IMG/VR virus record: IMGVR_UViG_3300021087_000039
Coordinates: 1 to 36,417 of that record
Direction: 5' to 3' (one strand)
Length of the DNA: 36,417 nt
Origin: a virus
Both the position numbers and the translations under genes were made by a program. Below the pieces are notes generated by a model, which was not told the origin of the DNA, ran no database searches, and worked only from the letters and a program-made list of their open reading frames with translations. This document shows positions 23,728 to 31,431 of the stretch, one piece after another (within the stretch, counting starts at the first letter, position 1; each line of letters starts with the position of its first letter).

Positions 23728-25276
23728 AACCGGCCACAACCACCCGGTAAGCGTTGCTGGCTGGAGCGCTAGAAAATGACACTGTGCAAGTATGCGTGTC
23801 AGTCCTTACGACATCAGCAATCACCGTGTCATAAGACGACATGTCATAAACCTGAACTGATACATCACGAGTGCCCAAACCGTGGGTAATCACGAACGAT
23901 GTGGACGAAGCGTTACCGACGCTTTCAGCGACAACCCGGCTCAAGACTGGAGCGATGGTGCTTCGTGAAGAACCGGAACTGTCTCCAATGGCCAAGAAGG
24001 CATTGGTTCGGGCAAGAGCAGACGTTGTAGTGCCTGTACCGCCATTGGCGATAGGCAGGGTTCCAGTTACACCACCTGAACCGCTCGCCGCCAGATCGGA
24101 GGCATCTGCTGTAAGAACACCCGCAGTAAAGGTAATACCGGTGCCAGCGATATCAGACTTGATTGCCAAACCGCTACTGGTCGTCGCCAAACCGGCAACT
24201 GAACCATTCAGTTTGATCTGAAGGCTGTCAGAAGAAGTTTCAATACCGCCAGCGGCAATCACGTTGATCGACAAAACACCACTTGCGATTGCCAGACCGT
24301 CACCGGCTGCCGTGGTCGAAATCGAAAGAACACCACTTGTGTATGTGATTCCGTCACCGGCAGTGCTGCTCGCTAAAGCAACATCGTTAGCGTTGACGGT
24401 GATGCCATCCCCGGCAATGACATTGAGAGTGTCACCGCTCTTGGTAAGACCGGCACCAGCATCGATCTGACCAGCGCCTGAGAACTGCGAGAAAACTAGA
24501 TCATCAGTGCCAATGGTATAAGACCCGCCACCCACCTTGGCTTGAAGTACATAACCCCGATTGGAGTTTGCGGTGCCTCGCTCTACGAAGAAGAAAGCAC
24601 CAGCGGTAGCCTCTGCGGAAGTATCAAAATCTGTAGCCCGTGTTGGGGCACCAGAAGCATTGACCGTATAAACACCATTTTCAGAAGCGTCAGCCTGATC
24701 TTTGAGCAGAACCCTGTCACCAGTTGCAAGAGTGATTCCGTCAAGGGTGTCACCATTTTCAAAACCACTGGCAAGAGTTGCCGCAGCCGTTGTAGCAACA
24801 GCAACTGATTCTTTTGGATCTAAGCCAGCAGCCCGATCATCGACATAACCCTTGTTGGCCGCATCAGCAGCATTCGTGGGTGCCGCCAAGCCAGTAACTT
24901 TCGTAATGTTGACGGCATTGCTGCCATCACGTTTCATAATCGTGGAAGCAGTATCGGCTTCAGTAGCGTTGCTGACTAGAGTGTAATGTGCCGTGGGCAT
25001 AAGACCATCGGTAGAGCCATTGGCATTAGCAACGGCCAGCGCCGGAGCGCCCGCCGTCCCTGCCGTAACGGTCAATGCCGTAGTGCCAGACGAAACATCA
25101 GTAAGAATCTGCTTCCACGCAGAACCGTTATAAACCTTGAGAATATTGTTGGTTGAATCAAAAATCGTCCAACCCTCAAACTCTCCTGAACCGGGATCCC
25201 CGGCGGAGAACTGCATCTTTGCATTCTGAAGTTCATTTTGATTTATATTGAGATTGGTAACGAATTTTTGTGCCAT
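23726..25276 (-). CDS. Tail-fibre protein
   Basis: 516 residues. The N-terminus MAQKFVTNLNINQNEL is followed by a typical fibre stretch (GSGEFEGWTIFDSTNNILKVYNGSAWKQ, never longer than a short module). ANKGYVDDRAAGLDPKESV and GDRVLLKDQADASENGVYTV form the domain shared with the 1200-residue fibre protein. A beta-repeat region (AGDGITYTSGVLSISTTAAG) runs through residues 290-400. The C-terminus, FVITHGLGTRDVSVQVYD to SSAPASNAYRVVVAG, is a common tip domain of phage fibres. It should recognise a host receptor. It is in one operon with the two small upstream virion genes. Confidence 0.88.
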   Translation of the reverse strand: MAQKFVTNLNINQNELQNAKMQFSAGDPGSGEFEGWTIFDSTNNILKVYNGSAWKQILTDVSSGTTALTVTAGTAGAPALAVANANGSTDGLMPTAHYTLVSNATEADTASTIMKRDGSNAVNITKVTGLAAPTNAADAANKGYVDDRAAGLDPKESVAVATTAAATLASGFENGDTLDGITLATGDRVLLKDQADASENGVYTVNASGAPTRATDFDTSAEATAGAFFFVERGTANSNRGYVLQAKVGGGSYTIGTDDLVFSQFSGAGQIDAGAGLTKSGDTLNVIAGDGITVNANDVALASSTAGDGITYTSGVLSISTTAAGDGLAIASGVLSINVIAAGGIETSSDSLQIKLNGSVAGLATTSSGLAIKSDIAGTGITFTAGVLTADASDLAASGSGGVTGTLPIANGGTGTTTSALARTNAFLAIGDSSGSSRSTIAPVLSRVVAESVGNASSTSFVITHGLGTRDVSVQVYDMSSYDTVIADVVRTDTHTCTVSFSSAPASNAYRVVVAG

Positions 25277-25289
25277 GTTGACCCCGGTA

Positions 25290-25745
25290 CTACGTCAAAT
25301 ATGCCGACCCTGAAAATGCCGCAGAAAATGTCAGTGTAACCTGCGTTTCACTATCGTATTGTACCCCACCTATCACCACTGTGCCGGTAGAATCAACAAC
25401 TGTTACAGACGGATGGCCACCTAATGTGTGTGTAACAGTCCAAGTCGTCGCCGCTGATCCCTGCGTGTGGATATGTCGATCTGCACCAGTCAAAGGGATA
25501 TATTCTGAAGGCCATGCCCCAGAAGTCTTCGGACCATACAAACGAGATGCACCACTTCCCATCTGGTGGATGTACCAATTTCCCTCAGCCCCAGTAGCAG
25601 CATTAGGTTCCGTGCTACCTGTCAACAGTCCGCCCTGCTGACCGCCAGCAGTAGCAAGAACCTTCACATAAACTGTGTCTGGAGTAGCCGCAGACGTAGA
25701 AACAACATTTCGAAGTTCTTCAACCGTCACATTAAAAATAGTCAT
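25290..25745 (-). CDS. Small virion/tail-tip protein
   Basis: 151 residues. A polar N-terminus (NVTVEELRNVVSTSAATPDTVY) precedes GNWYIHQMGSGASRLYGPK and a C-terminal beta domain (WTVTHTLGGHPSVTVVDS, GGVQYDSETQVTLTF, SGSAYLT). That end domain is frequent at the tips of phage fibres and resembles the C-terminus of the 23726 product. The ATG overlaps the upstream stop by 4 nt. It is probably a fibre or baseplate accessory protein. Confidence 0.75.
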   Translation of the reverse strand: MTIFNVTVEELRNVVSTSAATPDTVYVKVLATAGGQQGGLLTGSTEPNAATGAEGNWYIHQMGSGASRLYGPKTSGAWPSEYIPLTGADRHIHTQGSAATTWTVTHTLGGHPSVTVVDSTGTVVIGGVQYDSETQVTLTFSAAFSGSAYLT

Positions 25746-26089
25746 ATCGTCACATTCTCATCCAAGTTGAAGTTACCTTGTAGCAATCTTTCTACTACTC
25801 CGGTACCACCAATCAACTCTAAATCATATATGCCACTGAACTGTAGCGCCGCAGTATCCGCAGCAGAAATAGTTAAACTTACCGTTCCAGTGTTCGGCGT
25901 GATCGCAATCCGACCATTTTCCGTGGTCAGTTCGACCAGAGCGGAAACCGCTTCCATATCCTTACGCACCTGCATGCGAGCAGTGAAGCCTGACAAATCA
26001 CGAATGCTGTCGTCAAAGTTCGTTACTTCTATATCCCGCGCGAAAGTAGAACCTTGTTCGCAAGTAAAATTATAAATACCAGCAGGCAT
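25742..26089 (-). CDS. Small phage virion protein (baseplate/fibre connector type)
   Basis: 115 residues. The layout IYNFTCEQGSTFARDIEV, L-S-G-F-T-A-R-M-Q-V-R, LTTENGRIAITPNTGTVSL, AADTAALQFSGIYDLELIGG and VVERLLQGNF is a recurrent small beta-rich protein found next to tail-fibre genes in many phages. Its exact position in the virion is not known to me. AGGAG lies 6 nt before the ATG and a promoter-like sequence lies just upstream, so it is likely the first gene of the fibre operon. Confidence 0.8.
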   Translation of the reverse strand: MPAGIYNFTCEQGSTFARDIEVTNFDDSIRDLSGFTARMQVRKDMEAVSALVELTTENGRIAITPNTGTVSLTISAADTAALQFSGIYDLELIGGTGVVERLLQGNFNLDENVTI

Positions 26090-26110
26090 TCAAAGACTCC
26101 TTACAGATAG

Positions 26111-26139
26111 TTTATAAAATCTAACCCGATCCCTAACAA
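26111..26139 (-). promoter_or_regulatory. Sigma70-like promoter for the tail-fibre operon
   Basis: Reading the minus strand, TTGTTA (26139-26134) and TATAAA (26116-26111) are separated by exactly 17 nt, matching four of six and five of six positions of the bacterial consensus. It lies in the 73-bp gap between the halogenase cassette and the fibre genes, about 20 nt before the start codon of 25742-26089. Confidence 0.5.
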
Positions 26140-26162
26140 ACTCCCTCTCCAAAAAGTCTACA

Positions 26163-26420
26163 TCATTCATTGCTCTCACCCGGATGAAAGTGAGGGTTAT
26201 AAAATTGATCATCAAAGAACTTATGACCATACTGCAACAGGCCGAACACCGTCCAAGGAGTCGTGGTGGGACCAGTGGAAACCAACAACGACGTACCGTC
26301 GTCGGTTAGAATTTCTGCTATAACAATGTAATCTTTAACGACAACAGGTAGGTCTTCAAATTTATCTGCAACTTCGGAATCTACCAGTTGTTTACCGGGG
26401 TCTTGAGCGGGTTCTTCCAT
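26163..26420 (-). CDS. Small hypothetical protein of the halogenase cassette
   Basis: 85 residues. An acidic N-terminus (EEPAQDPGKQLVDSEVADKFEDL) is followed by a beta-like part (VKDYIVIAEILTDDGTSLLVS) and an aromatic/His-rich end (FGLLQYGHKFFDDQFYNPHFHPG). It may be a small beta protein similar to those common near phage fibre genes, or an accessory of the enzymes. It follows the DUF6065-like gene by 9 nt and is the last gene before the fibre promoter. No family recognised. Confidence 0.6.
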   Translation of the reverse strand: MEEPAQDPGKQLVDSEVADKFEDLPVVVKDYIVIAEILTDDGTSLLVSTGPTTTPWTVFGLLQYGHKFFDDQFYNPHFHPGESNE

Positions 26421-26429
26421 TCCCCAATA

Positions 26430-27191
26430 CTAACCCATAGGACATTTCCCCGCATCAGCCTCGCGCTGGTGCTTGCGATAAAGACCCTTTCTATTGCCAG
26501 CCCGGAATCCGAAGGTGCCCACACCGCGGTTCCAACCCATATCCCACATTTCTTTGAGTCCCATGATGATCGTCTTGACCTTGTCGTTCCTCTTAATAGG
26601 AATCAAATGGTATAACGGAGTTCCCGCACGCACATTAAATGATTCCCCCGTCATCACACGAATAACAGCATGTAGGTTGTGGTAGTAATCCGTGTTCACG
26701 ATGGCTGGTAGAACTTCATAACGAGCATCAGGCTCATAAGCCACCGGTAGAACCAGCATCGAATAGCCGGGAGCGGTCTTATACAGATAGGGGGACACCA
26801 ATTTCAAGTACGCTGCCTCCGGACGCGCCCTACCATCATTGATGGGGGCACCTTCGCAAGAGTCGTAACTAAAGCGTTCCACACCAAAAAAACCATCCGC
26901 TGGTGTCGCCACAAAATCCGTATGGCCCATGGGATCAAACTGCATGTCACACCACAGCGGCACAGTAATGCCCGTGGAGAGATAGTCCTGAATCCCCTTA
27001 CACCCAAGCATCGTAGTACCCCGCTCCTTCGGCATGTTCTTCCACCAGTCGGGCCAAGTGGTGCCGTTGATTACGGGAGGATTCTCCAATAGGCGATAAT
27101 CCTTAGGGATCATCAATATTTCTCCGGGCTTGACCTTGGGCCAATCACGGTAAGTCCTGATTTTATCTGAGTTCTTTAAGTGTTTCAGCAT
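26430..27191 (-). CDS. DUF6065-like protein, copy 3 (unknown function)
   Basis: 253 residues. It is closely related to the 16511-17269 product: YRDWPKVKPGEILMIPKDYRLL, CKGIQDYLSTGITVPLW, SPYLYKTAPGYSML, YEPDARYEVLPAIVNTDYYH, RVMTGESFNVRAGTPLYHLIP and a basic G-L-Y-R-K-H-Q-R-E-A-D-A-G-K-C-P end. The ATG lies 29 nt inside the halogenase gene's 3' end, so it is probably translated with it. Copies beside a halogenase gene and beside oxygenase genes imply a common accessory role. No catalytic motif is visible and the function is unknown. Confidence 0.78.
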   Translation of the reverse strand: MLKHLKNSDKIRTYRDWPKVKPGEILMIPKDYRLLENPPVINGTTWPDWWKNMPKERGTTMLGCKGIQDYLSTGITVPLWCDMQFDPMGHTDFVATPADGFFGVERFSYDSCEGAPINDGRARPEAAYLKLVSPYLYKTAPGYSMLVLPVAYEPDARYEVLPAIVNTDYYHNLHAVIRVMTGESFNVRAGTPLYHLIPIKRNDKVKTIIMGLKEMWDMGWNRGVGTFGFRAGNRKGLYRKHQREADAGKCPMG

Positions 27192-28650
27192 GATCTCTCG
27201 TTGATCTTGAATATTTAGCCTGTTTCAAATCATATAAGTAATTCTCCACCCTGTCTACCAAACCATACGCTGCTATCGAATCCAATGCCACTTCAGCGCT
27301 GAGTAGTCCCTGTCCCTGAGCAACATGATAAAGATGAAGCATCCTAAACAGCAGCCACGGCCCCTGTATGTCCGTATTCTCCGGTTGACGCTCCGACCAA
27401 ACTCCCAACAAATGTTCCAAACTATCTGGAATGGGCATACTTTTCTGTTCACACCAAAATTCGGTATCTTCACGATCACTTATATAATGAAGCCTAATCA
27501 TATCTCTAATATTCAACATCATATTATTCATCATAATATTATACTGCTTTATGCTGTATCTGTTCTCTCTCCGAAACGAAGCCAAAAACCCCAGCAATGC
27601 AAAAGATTGATTGATCGTTGATCCAATGGAAGTAGCCTCAAGAGGTTCAACGAAGGAACTTGACAAACCCACCGCCACACAATTTCCAACCCACATCTTT
27701 TCCAGATAACCGGGATCAAATTGAAAATGTTTGTAGCCCGATAGTTGGATGTCCAATAGTTCTTCCATCTCGGACACGGCATCTTCCTCTGAGCAAAACT
27801 GTGAAGAATAGACGTAGCCCCTTCCTCGTTCCGTCTGTGTCGGAATCTCCCAAGCCCAACCGTTCCTCATGGCCGTAGCCCGCGTGTACGGACGAATCTC
27901 TCCACTGGGGTCTGCATCGAAGCGAAAGGCAATCGCAGAGTCGGTCAACAGGTACTCGCTGAAAGAGTTCCATTTCATATCAGGTAGATTCGACATCAAA
28001 ATCCTGTTGAAACCAGAAGCGTCTATCCAGAAATCAGCCTCAACCGGATGCTCCAAAGTATCTATGTCAACGCTTTCTATCCAATCTGAATCGGATAGAT
28101 TCACATCCCAAACTTCGCCCTCAACAATTCTAATATTACGCTTTTTACATTTCAAAGTCAAAAATTCATTCAACAGGTGCGTATCAAAATGGAATTGATT
28201 GACACCATCATGTGGATTTTCTGCCAGAACAGTATTGTTCCTCGGATCACCGGACATCGTGGCATCGGAGAGAAGAATCCCCTTCGCCTGCAACCCCCCA
28301 TACGAACCATAAAATTCTCCAACACGAGGATCGCCCTTCGTTGTACCCGAGATCGAATGAAAATAGTCTGGCGTATGATGAGTCCATCCCTCAAAGCGAA
28401 TACCCTTTTTATGGGTAGCACTCGTGGCGGGAATCAGATCAGCGACCTTGATATCAACGAAGTTCATAAAGCCTCGCCACTGTTCCGTAGACCCCTCCCC
28501 TACTCCTATGGTGCCGATTTTGTCAGACTTGATAATAGTTATTTGATATTCAGGAAATGCTTTTCGCAGGATCAGGGCGCATATCAATCCGGCGGTTCCC
28601 CCGCCAACAATCACTACTCTTCGATCAATAATCCCCGTTGTATCGTGCAT
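27163..28650 (-). CDS. Tryptophan-halogenase-like flavoenzyme
   Basis: 495 residues, the normal length for flavin-dependent halogenases. VVIVGGGTAGLICAL (12-26) is the FAD-binding GxGxxG, IGVGEGSTEQWRGF follows, and Lys81/Lys82 in ATHKKGIRFEGW sit where the catalytic Lys of PrnA/RebH lies. NGWAWEIPTQ contains W-x-W-x-I-P (265-270), the halogenase signature, and GLSSSFVEPLEATSI (328-342) carries the conserved Glu. It should use FADH2, O2 and halide to make HOX and halogenate an electron-rich ring; no flavin reductase gene is near, so the host would supply reduced flavin. Cyanophage Syn10 VirX1 is a precedent for viral halogenases. The substrate is unknown. Confidence 0.88.
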   Translation of the reverse strand: MHDTTGIIDRRVVIVGGGTAGLICALILRKAFPEYQITIIKSDKIGTIGVGEGSTEQWRGFMNFVDIKVADLIPATSATHKKGIRFEGWTHHTPDYFHSISGTTKGDPRVGEFYGSYGGLQAKGILLSDATMSGDPRNNTVLAENPHDGVNQFHFDTHLLNEFLTLKCKKRNIRIVEGEVWDVNLSDSDWIESVDIDTLEHPVEADFWIDASGFNRILMSNLPDMKWNSFSEYLLTDSAIAFRFDADPSGEIRPYTRATAMRNGWAWEIPTQTERGRGYVYSSQFCSEEDAVSEMEELLDIQLSGYKHFQFDPGYLEKMWVGNCVAVGLSSSFVEPLEATSIGSTINQSFALLGFLASFRRENRYSIKQYNIMMNNMMLNIRDMIRLHYISDREDTEFWCEQKSMPIPDSLEHLLGVWSERQPENTDIQGPWLLFRMLHLYHVAQGQGLLSAEVALDSIAAYGLVDRVENYLYDLKQAKYSRSTRDHAETLKELR

Positions 28651-28653
28651 AGC

Positions 28654-29259
28654 CTACTGAAACCAAGTCACTAGTACATACTTCTCCCCTTCTTCCACCG
28701 GAAGGGCTTTATGCGAATATGGAAAACAGGCTGGCATCAATACGAGAGTTCCGGCTGTTGGTTTAATCTCAACATCAAATAACGGAACTGCCAATTCTCC
28801 ACCAACGTAATCGTCATTCAAATAAAGAAGCAACGACAGCAAACGCATATTTGTGGAACTTGCATCGGCGTGCATCTGATATTCCGCTTTGTTTGCATAT
28901 CTCAAACAACGCAGTCCTTGGTTCCTTTGCAGTTTCAGATTGAAGGCCGACCGATAGTTGTGGATTTGCACTTCGTATGCATTTATCAGATCCGACAAAT
29001 GATTTCTCAAATCTACAACATGCGAATCGTTGGCATACTGAAGCCTGTCTCCGAGGATTTCATGGAAATCCATTTCAACACTGGTTCTATGATCGGAGAC
29101 GACATTCCTAGTTCCCTCTTTGGGGCCATAAACTAGGGATCTCTTCCACGGTGCCACAGAAGGGTCCATATCCCCAACTATTTTTATCTTATCCAGCAAG
29201 CCTTCCGCTTCTGAATAAAATCCATCCCATACACATATGCCCGGCGCTATTTGTTCCAT
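28654..29259 (-). CDS. Prolyl-4-hydroxylase-like 2OG/Fe(II) oxygenase
   Basis: 201 residues, a compact single domain. The triad is His130-x-Asp132 (YQMHADASS) and His183 (YSHKALPV), with Lys193 (GEKYVLV) binding 2-oxoglutarate. LLYLNDDYVGGELAVPLFD between them is typical of the P4H class, as is the lead-in CLRYANKAEY. The stop is 3 nt from the halogenase start and the upstream oxygenase gene is 1 nt away, so the three form one unit. The substrate is unknown. Confidence 0.9.
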   Translation of the reverse strand: MEQIAPGICVWDGFYSEAEGLLDKIKIVGDMDPSVAPWKRSLVYGPKEGTRNVVSDHRTSVEMDFHEILGDRLQYANDSHVVDLRNHLSDLINAYEVQIHNYRSAFNLKLQRNQGLRCLRYANKAEYQMHADASSTNMRLLSLLLYLNDDYVGGELAVPLFDVEIKPTAGTLVLMPACFPYSHKALPVEEGEKYVLVTWFQ

Positions 29260-29260
29260 C

Positions 29261-29914
29261 TTAATCCTTCATCTGAGCCAAAATATAAATCTTCTCACCA
29301 GCAGTATTCGCCAATGACCGGTGTTCGGTATGCCATGTCGTGGGCATCATCAACACTTCGCCCTTCTTGGGTTTATACTTGACTCTTTCACCTTCCGAAT
29401 CACGAATATTTTTGAACTCTATCTCTCCGCCTTCATAGTTGTCATTGACGTAGAACAAGTATGTTCCCGTTCTTCCACCTTCTCGCGTATCCTGATGAAA
29501 ATCGAAATACCCCTGTCCATCTGGATATATCAGAAGTTCGTCATTGGCCCCAGATCGGAAATGATAACCAATACCCAATTCCCTTGCAAGGATGTGCTTC
29601 ATCTCAATCAAGGTATCCCATACGAGTTCATGTAGAATCGAATACTCCCCACGCAACTCTTTGAGCATTCCTGCGGTATAGCAAAACCGTTTCTCGATGT
29701 CTACATAAGGAGGAAGGCTTTTCCCTTCCTTATTTTTAGGATACATTTTCGACAGTTCAAAGTAATCATTTTCTGATCCGTCATAATAATCATCAATATA
29801 TTTCTGCGCTACTTTACAAATAGCACCAGCAGCAGTAAAATTGAAAACATAAACACTAGGACAAATTTCCCTGACCCGTTCACCCTGACCCAAAGTCACC
29901 ATCATTTGTGACAT
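29261..29914 (-). CDS. Prolyl-4-hydroxylase-like 2OG/Fe(II) oxygenase
   Basis: 217 residues. The triad is His140-x-Asp142 (FDFHQDTR) and His198 (HTEHRSLA), with Lys208 (GEKIYIL) as the 2-oxoglutarate ligand. YFVNDNY-type core (FYVNDNYEGGEIEF) and a KYKPKKGEVLMMP strand are classic for the P4H fold. The N-terminal half, including FTAAGAICKVAQKYID, is helical and specific. It is the first enzyme gene downstream of the His/Glu/Gly-repeat fibre gene (2-nt gap), and the adjacency suggests, without proof, that this protein may be its target. Confidence 0.9.
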   Translation of the reverse strand: MSQMMVTLGQGERVREICPSVYVFNFTAAGAICKVAQKYIDDYYDGSENDYFELSKMYPKNKEGKSLPPYVDIEKRFCYTAGMLKELRGEYSILHELVWDTLIEMKHILARELGIGYHFRSGANDELLIYPDGQGYFDFHQDTREGGRTGTYLFYVNDNYEGGEIEFKNIRDSEGERVKYKPKKGEVLMMPTTWHTEHRSLANTAGEKIYILAQMKD

Positions 29915-29916
29915 TT

Positions 29917-31431
29917 TTAGATATTAGCAGTATCCAGTGCGATGAGTCGCCCGTTTACACCCGTGTTGAAAGTATAAGTTGGAGTACCGGCGTCTCTGGT
30001 AACCACGATTAGGACACCGCCACCTCCCCGACCGCCGCGTTGACCCGTATACCCGGTTCCACCACCGCCACCGGGATGAACGGTGGCAGCCTCGTGGGTC
30101 TGCACATCGGGACCCTCGTAACTAAAATACTCGCCTGCTTCATAATTGTCCATTGGCACAGGACTACCTTCACTGTGCCCCGTGACCACAGGACTACCCT
30201 CGCCGTGCTGCGCCACATCTGCACCCTCACCGTGCTGCGCAGTATGTCCTGTAACCACATCCGGACCCTCGGTGTACGACGCTTCGTGTTCTGTAATTAC
30301 ATCCGGGCCTTCAAATCCTATAAACACAGGCACCTGCGAATGACCCGGAAGGTGAAAATTGTAAGTAGAATTATGGTGAGTCGGTCCAGCGGGCTCATGG
30401 TGATGCGCTGCCCCGTCTGGACCCTCGCCATGTTCCGCACTATGCCCTGAGACCACATTCCCACCCTCGCCATGCTGCGCACTATGCCCTGAGACCACAT
30501 CCCCGCCCTCACTATGCCCCGTGACCACATTCCCACCCTCGCCATGCTGCGCTACAGGACTACCCTCAACCGTATATGAACCACCCGTCGGAGCGAACTG
30601 GCCCGTCACAGGAGAACCCTCAGAATGAACTGTTGAAGCGGGATCGGTATAACTAGGAGCAGGAGTCCCACCAGACCCCGCCGTACCAGCAACACCCGCA
30701 CCACCCTCAGAATAAATACCACCCTCACCAGAAATAACCCGTGCTGAAAGCATCACCACGCCACCACCACGAGCGCCTGCGCCACCAGAACCACCGGAAC
30801 CTGCTGAACCCTTTCCGCCGGGCGCACCAACCGTGTTGGCATTCGGGGGCCAACTCCCCGCCGCTCCGGCCCCACTAACCCCGTCAGCACCAGTACCTCC
30901 ACCCGCACCACCCTTGACGCGAAGAAAGTCACCACCACGACGCTGATAAGTATTGACAGCCGCACGAAGATCATAAAAGTCTGAAGAATCAATACCCAGC
31001 GAACTAGTCACAGAACCCGAACCAGAAAACGTAAAACCCGGCTCGTAACCATCAGGCTCACCAGCACCACCCAAACCATCAACCACGCTCTGCCCAACAC
31101 CAACCGTCCCAGACAAAGAACCGGCACTCACACTAGTAACAGATTCTTTAATACCAAGATCACCATTCAGCGTCAGAGTATTCTTCACGAACACCCGCCA
31201 CCCGTTGGGATTCAAAGTCTTACCAGAATCAATAGTCAAATTGTTGTAATACATGTCCTCGCTGAGACTTGTATCAGCAGAAATGGTCACATCGCCGTCT
31301 TCGCCATTACCGAAGAGCATCTCGCCATCAAACTGGACATCCCCGAACTCCCGTTCAGGCAAAGCCGCGTACACATAAGGAAGAAGATCCTTATCCCGGC
31401 GAACATCCTGATCGTAACGAGCCTCAGCCAT
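29917..31431 (-). CDS. Glycine-rich fibre/adhesin protein with His-Glu-Gly repeats
   Basis: 504 residues. Residues 30-110 match the neighbouring 31431 product (GNGEDGDVTISADTSLSEDMYY, LTIDSGKTLNPNGWRVFV, L-T-L-N-G-D-L-G). A Gly/Ala-rich block follows (VKGGAGGGTGADG, GGKGSAGSGGSGGAGARGGG), typical of polyglycine-helix phage adhesins. Residues about 265-450 hold twelve E-G-x-(P/D/N) units with His, such as HGEGGNVVSGHSA, then another Gly-rich run and a beta-like end (GTPTYTFNTGVNGRLIAL). It is probably a tail-associated adhesin; the His/Glu repeats could bind metal or serve as a modification scaffold. It lies just upstream of two P4H-like genes and the halogenase gene. Confidence 0.82.
   Translation of the reverse strand: MAEARYDQDVRRDKDLLPYVYAALPEREFGDVQFDGEMLFGNGEDGDVTISADTSLSEDMYYNNLTIDSGKTLNPNGWRVFVKNTLTLNGDLGIKESVTSVSAGSLSGTVGVGQSVVDGLGGAGEPDGYEPGFTFSGSGSVTSSLGIDSSDFYDLRAAVNTYQRRGGDFLRVKGGAGGGTGADGVSGAGAAGSWPPNANTVGAPGGKGSAGSGGSGGAGARGGGVVMLSARVISGEGGIYSEGGAGVAGTAGSGGTPAPSYTDPASTVHSEGSPVTGQFAPTGGSYTVEGSPVAQHGEGGNVVTGHSEGGDVVSGHSAQHGEGGNVVSGHSAEHGEGPDGAAHHHEPAGPTHHNSTYNFHLPGHSQVPVFIGFEGPDVITEHEASYTEGPDVVTGHTAQHGEGADVAQHGEGSPVVTGHSEGSPVPMDNYEAGEYFSYEGPDVQTHEAATVHPGGGGGTGYTGQRGGRGGGGVLIVVTRDAGTPTYTFNTGVNGRLIALDTANI
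30078..30638 (-). repeat. Degenerate His/Glu/Gly coding repeats in the fibre gene
   Basis: Twelve units with the core Glu-Gly-x-(Pro/Asp/Asn)-Val and a following His, for example EGGDVVSGHS, EGPDVVTGHT and EGSPVVTGHS, occur within this 560-bp stretch. Unit length varies, with one longer insert containing HHHEPAGPTHHN. Nucleotide copies are similar but not identical. Confidence 0.75.

Noticed and set aside
26430-29914. Halogenase cassette as a recent insertion by a mobile element
   Set aside because: No transposase, integrase, inverted ends or target duplications are visible, and gene spacing is as tight as elsewhere.
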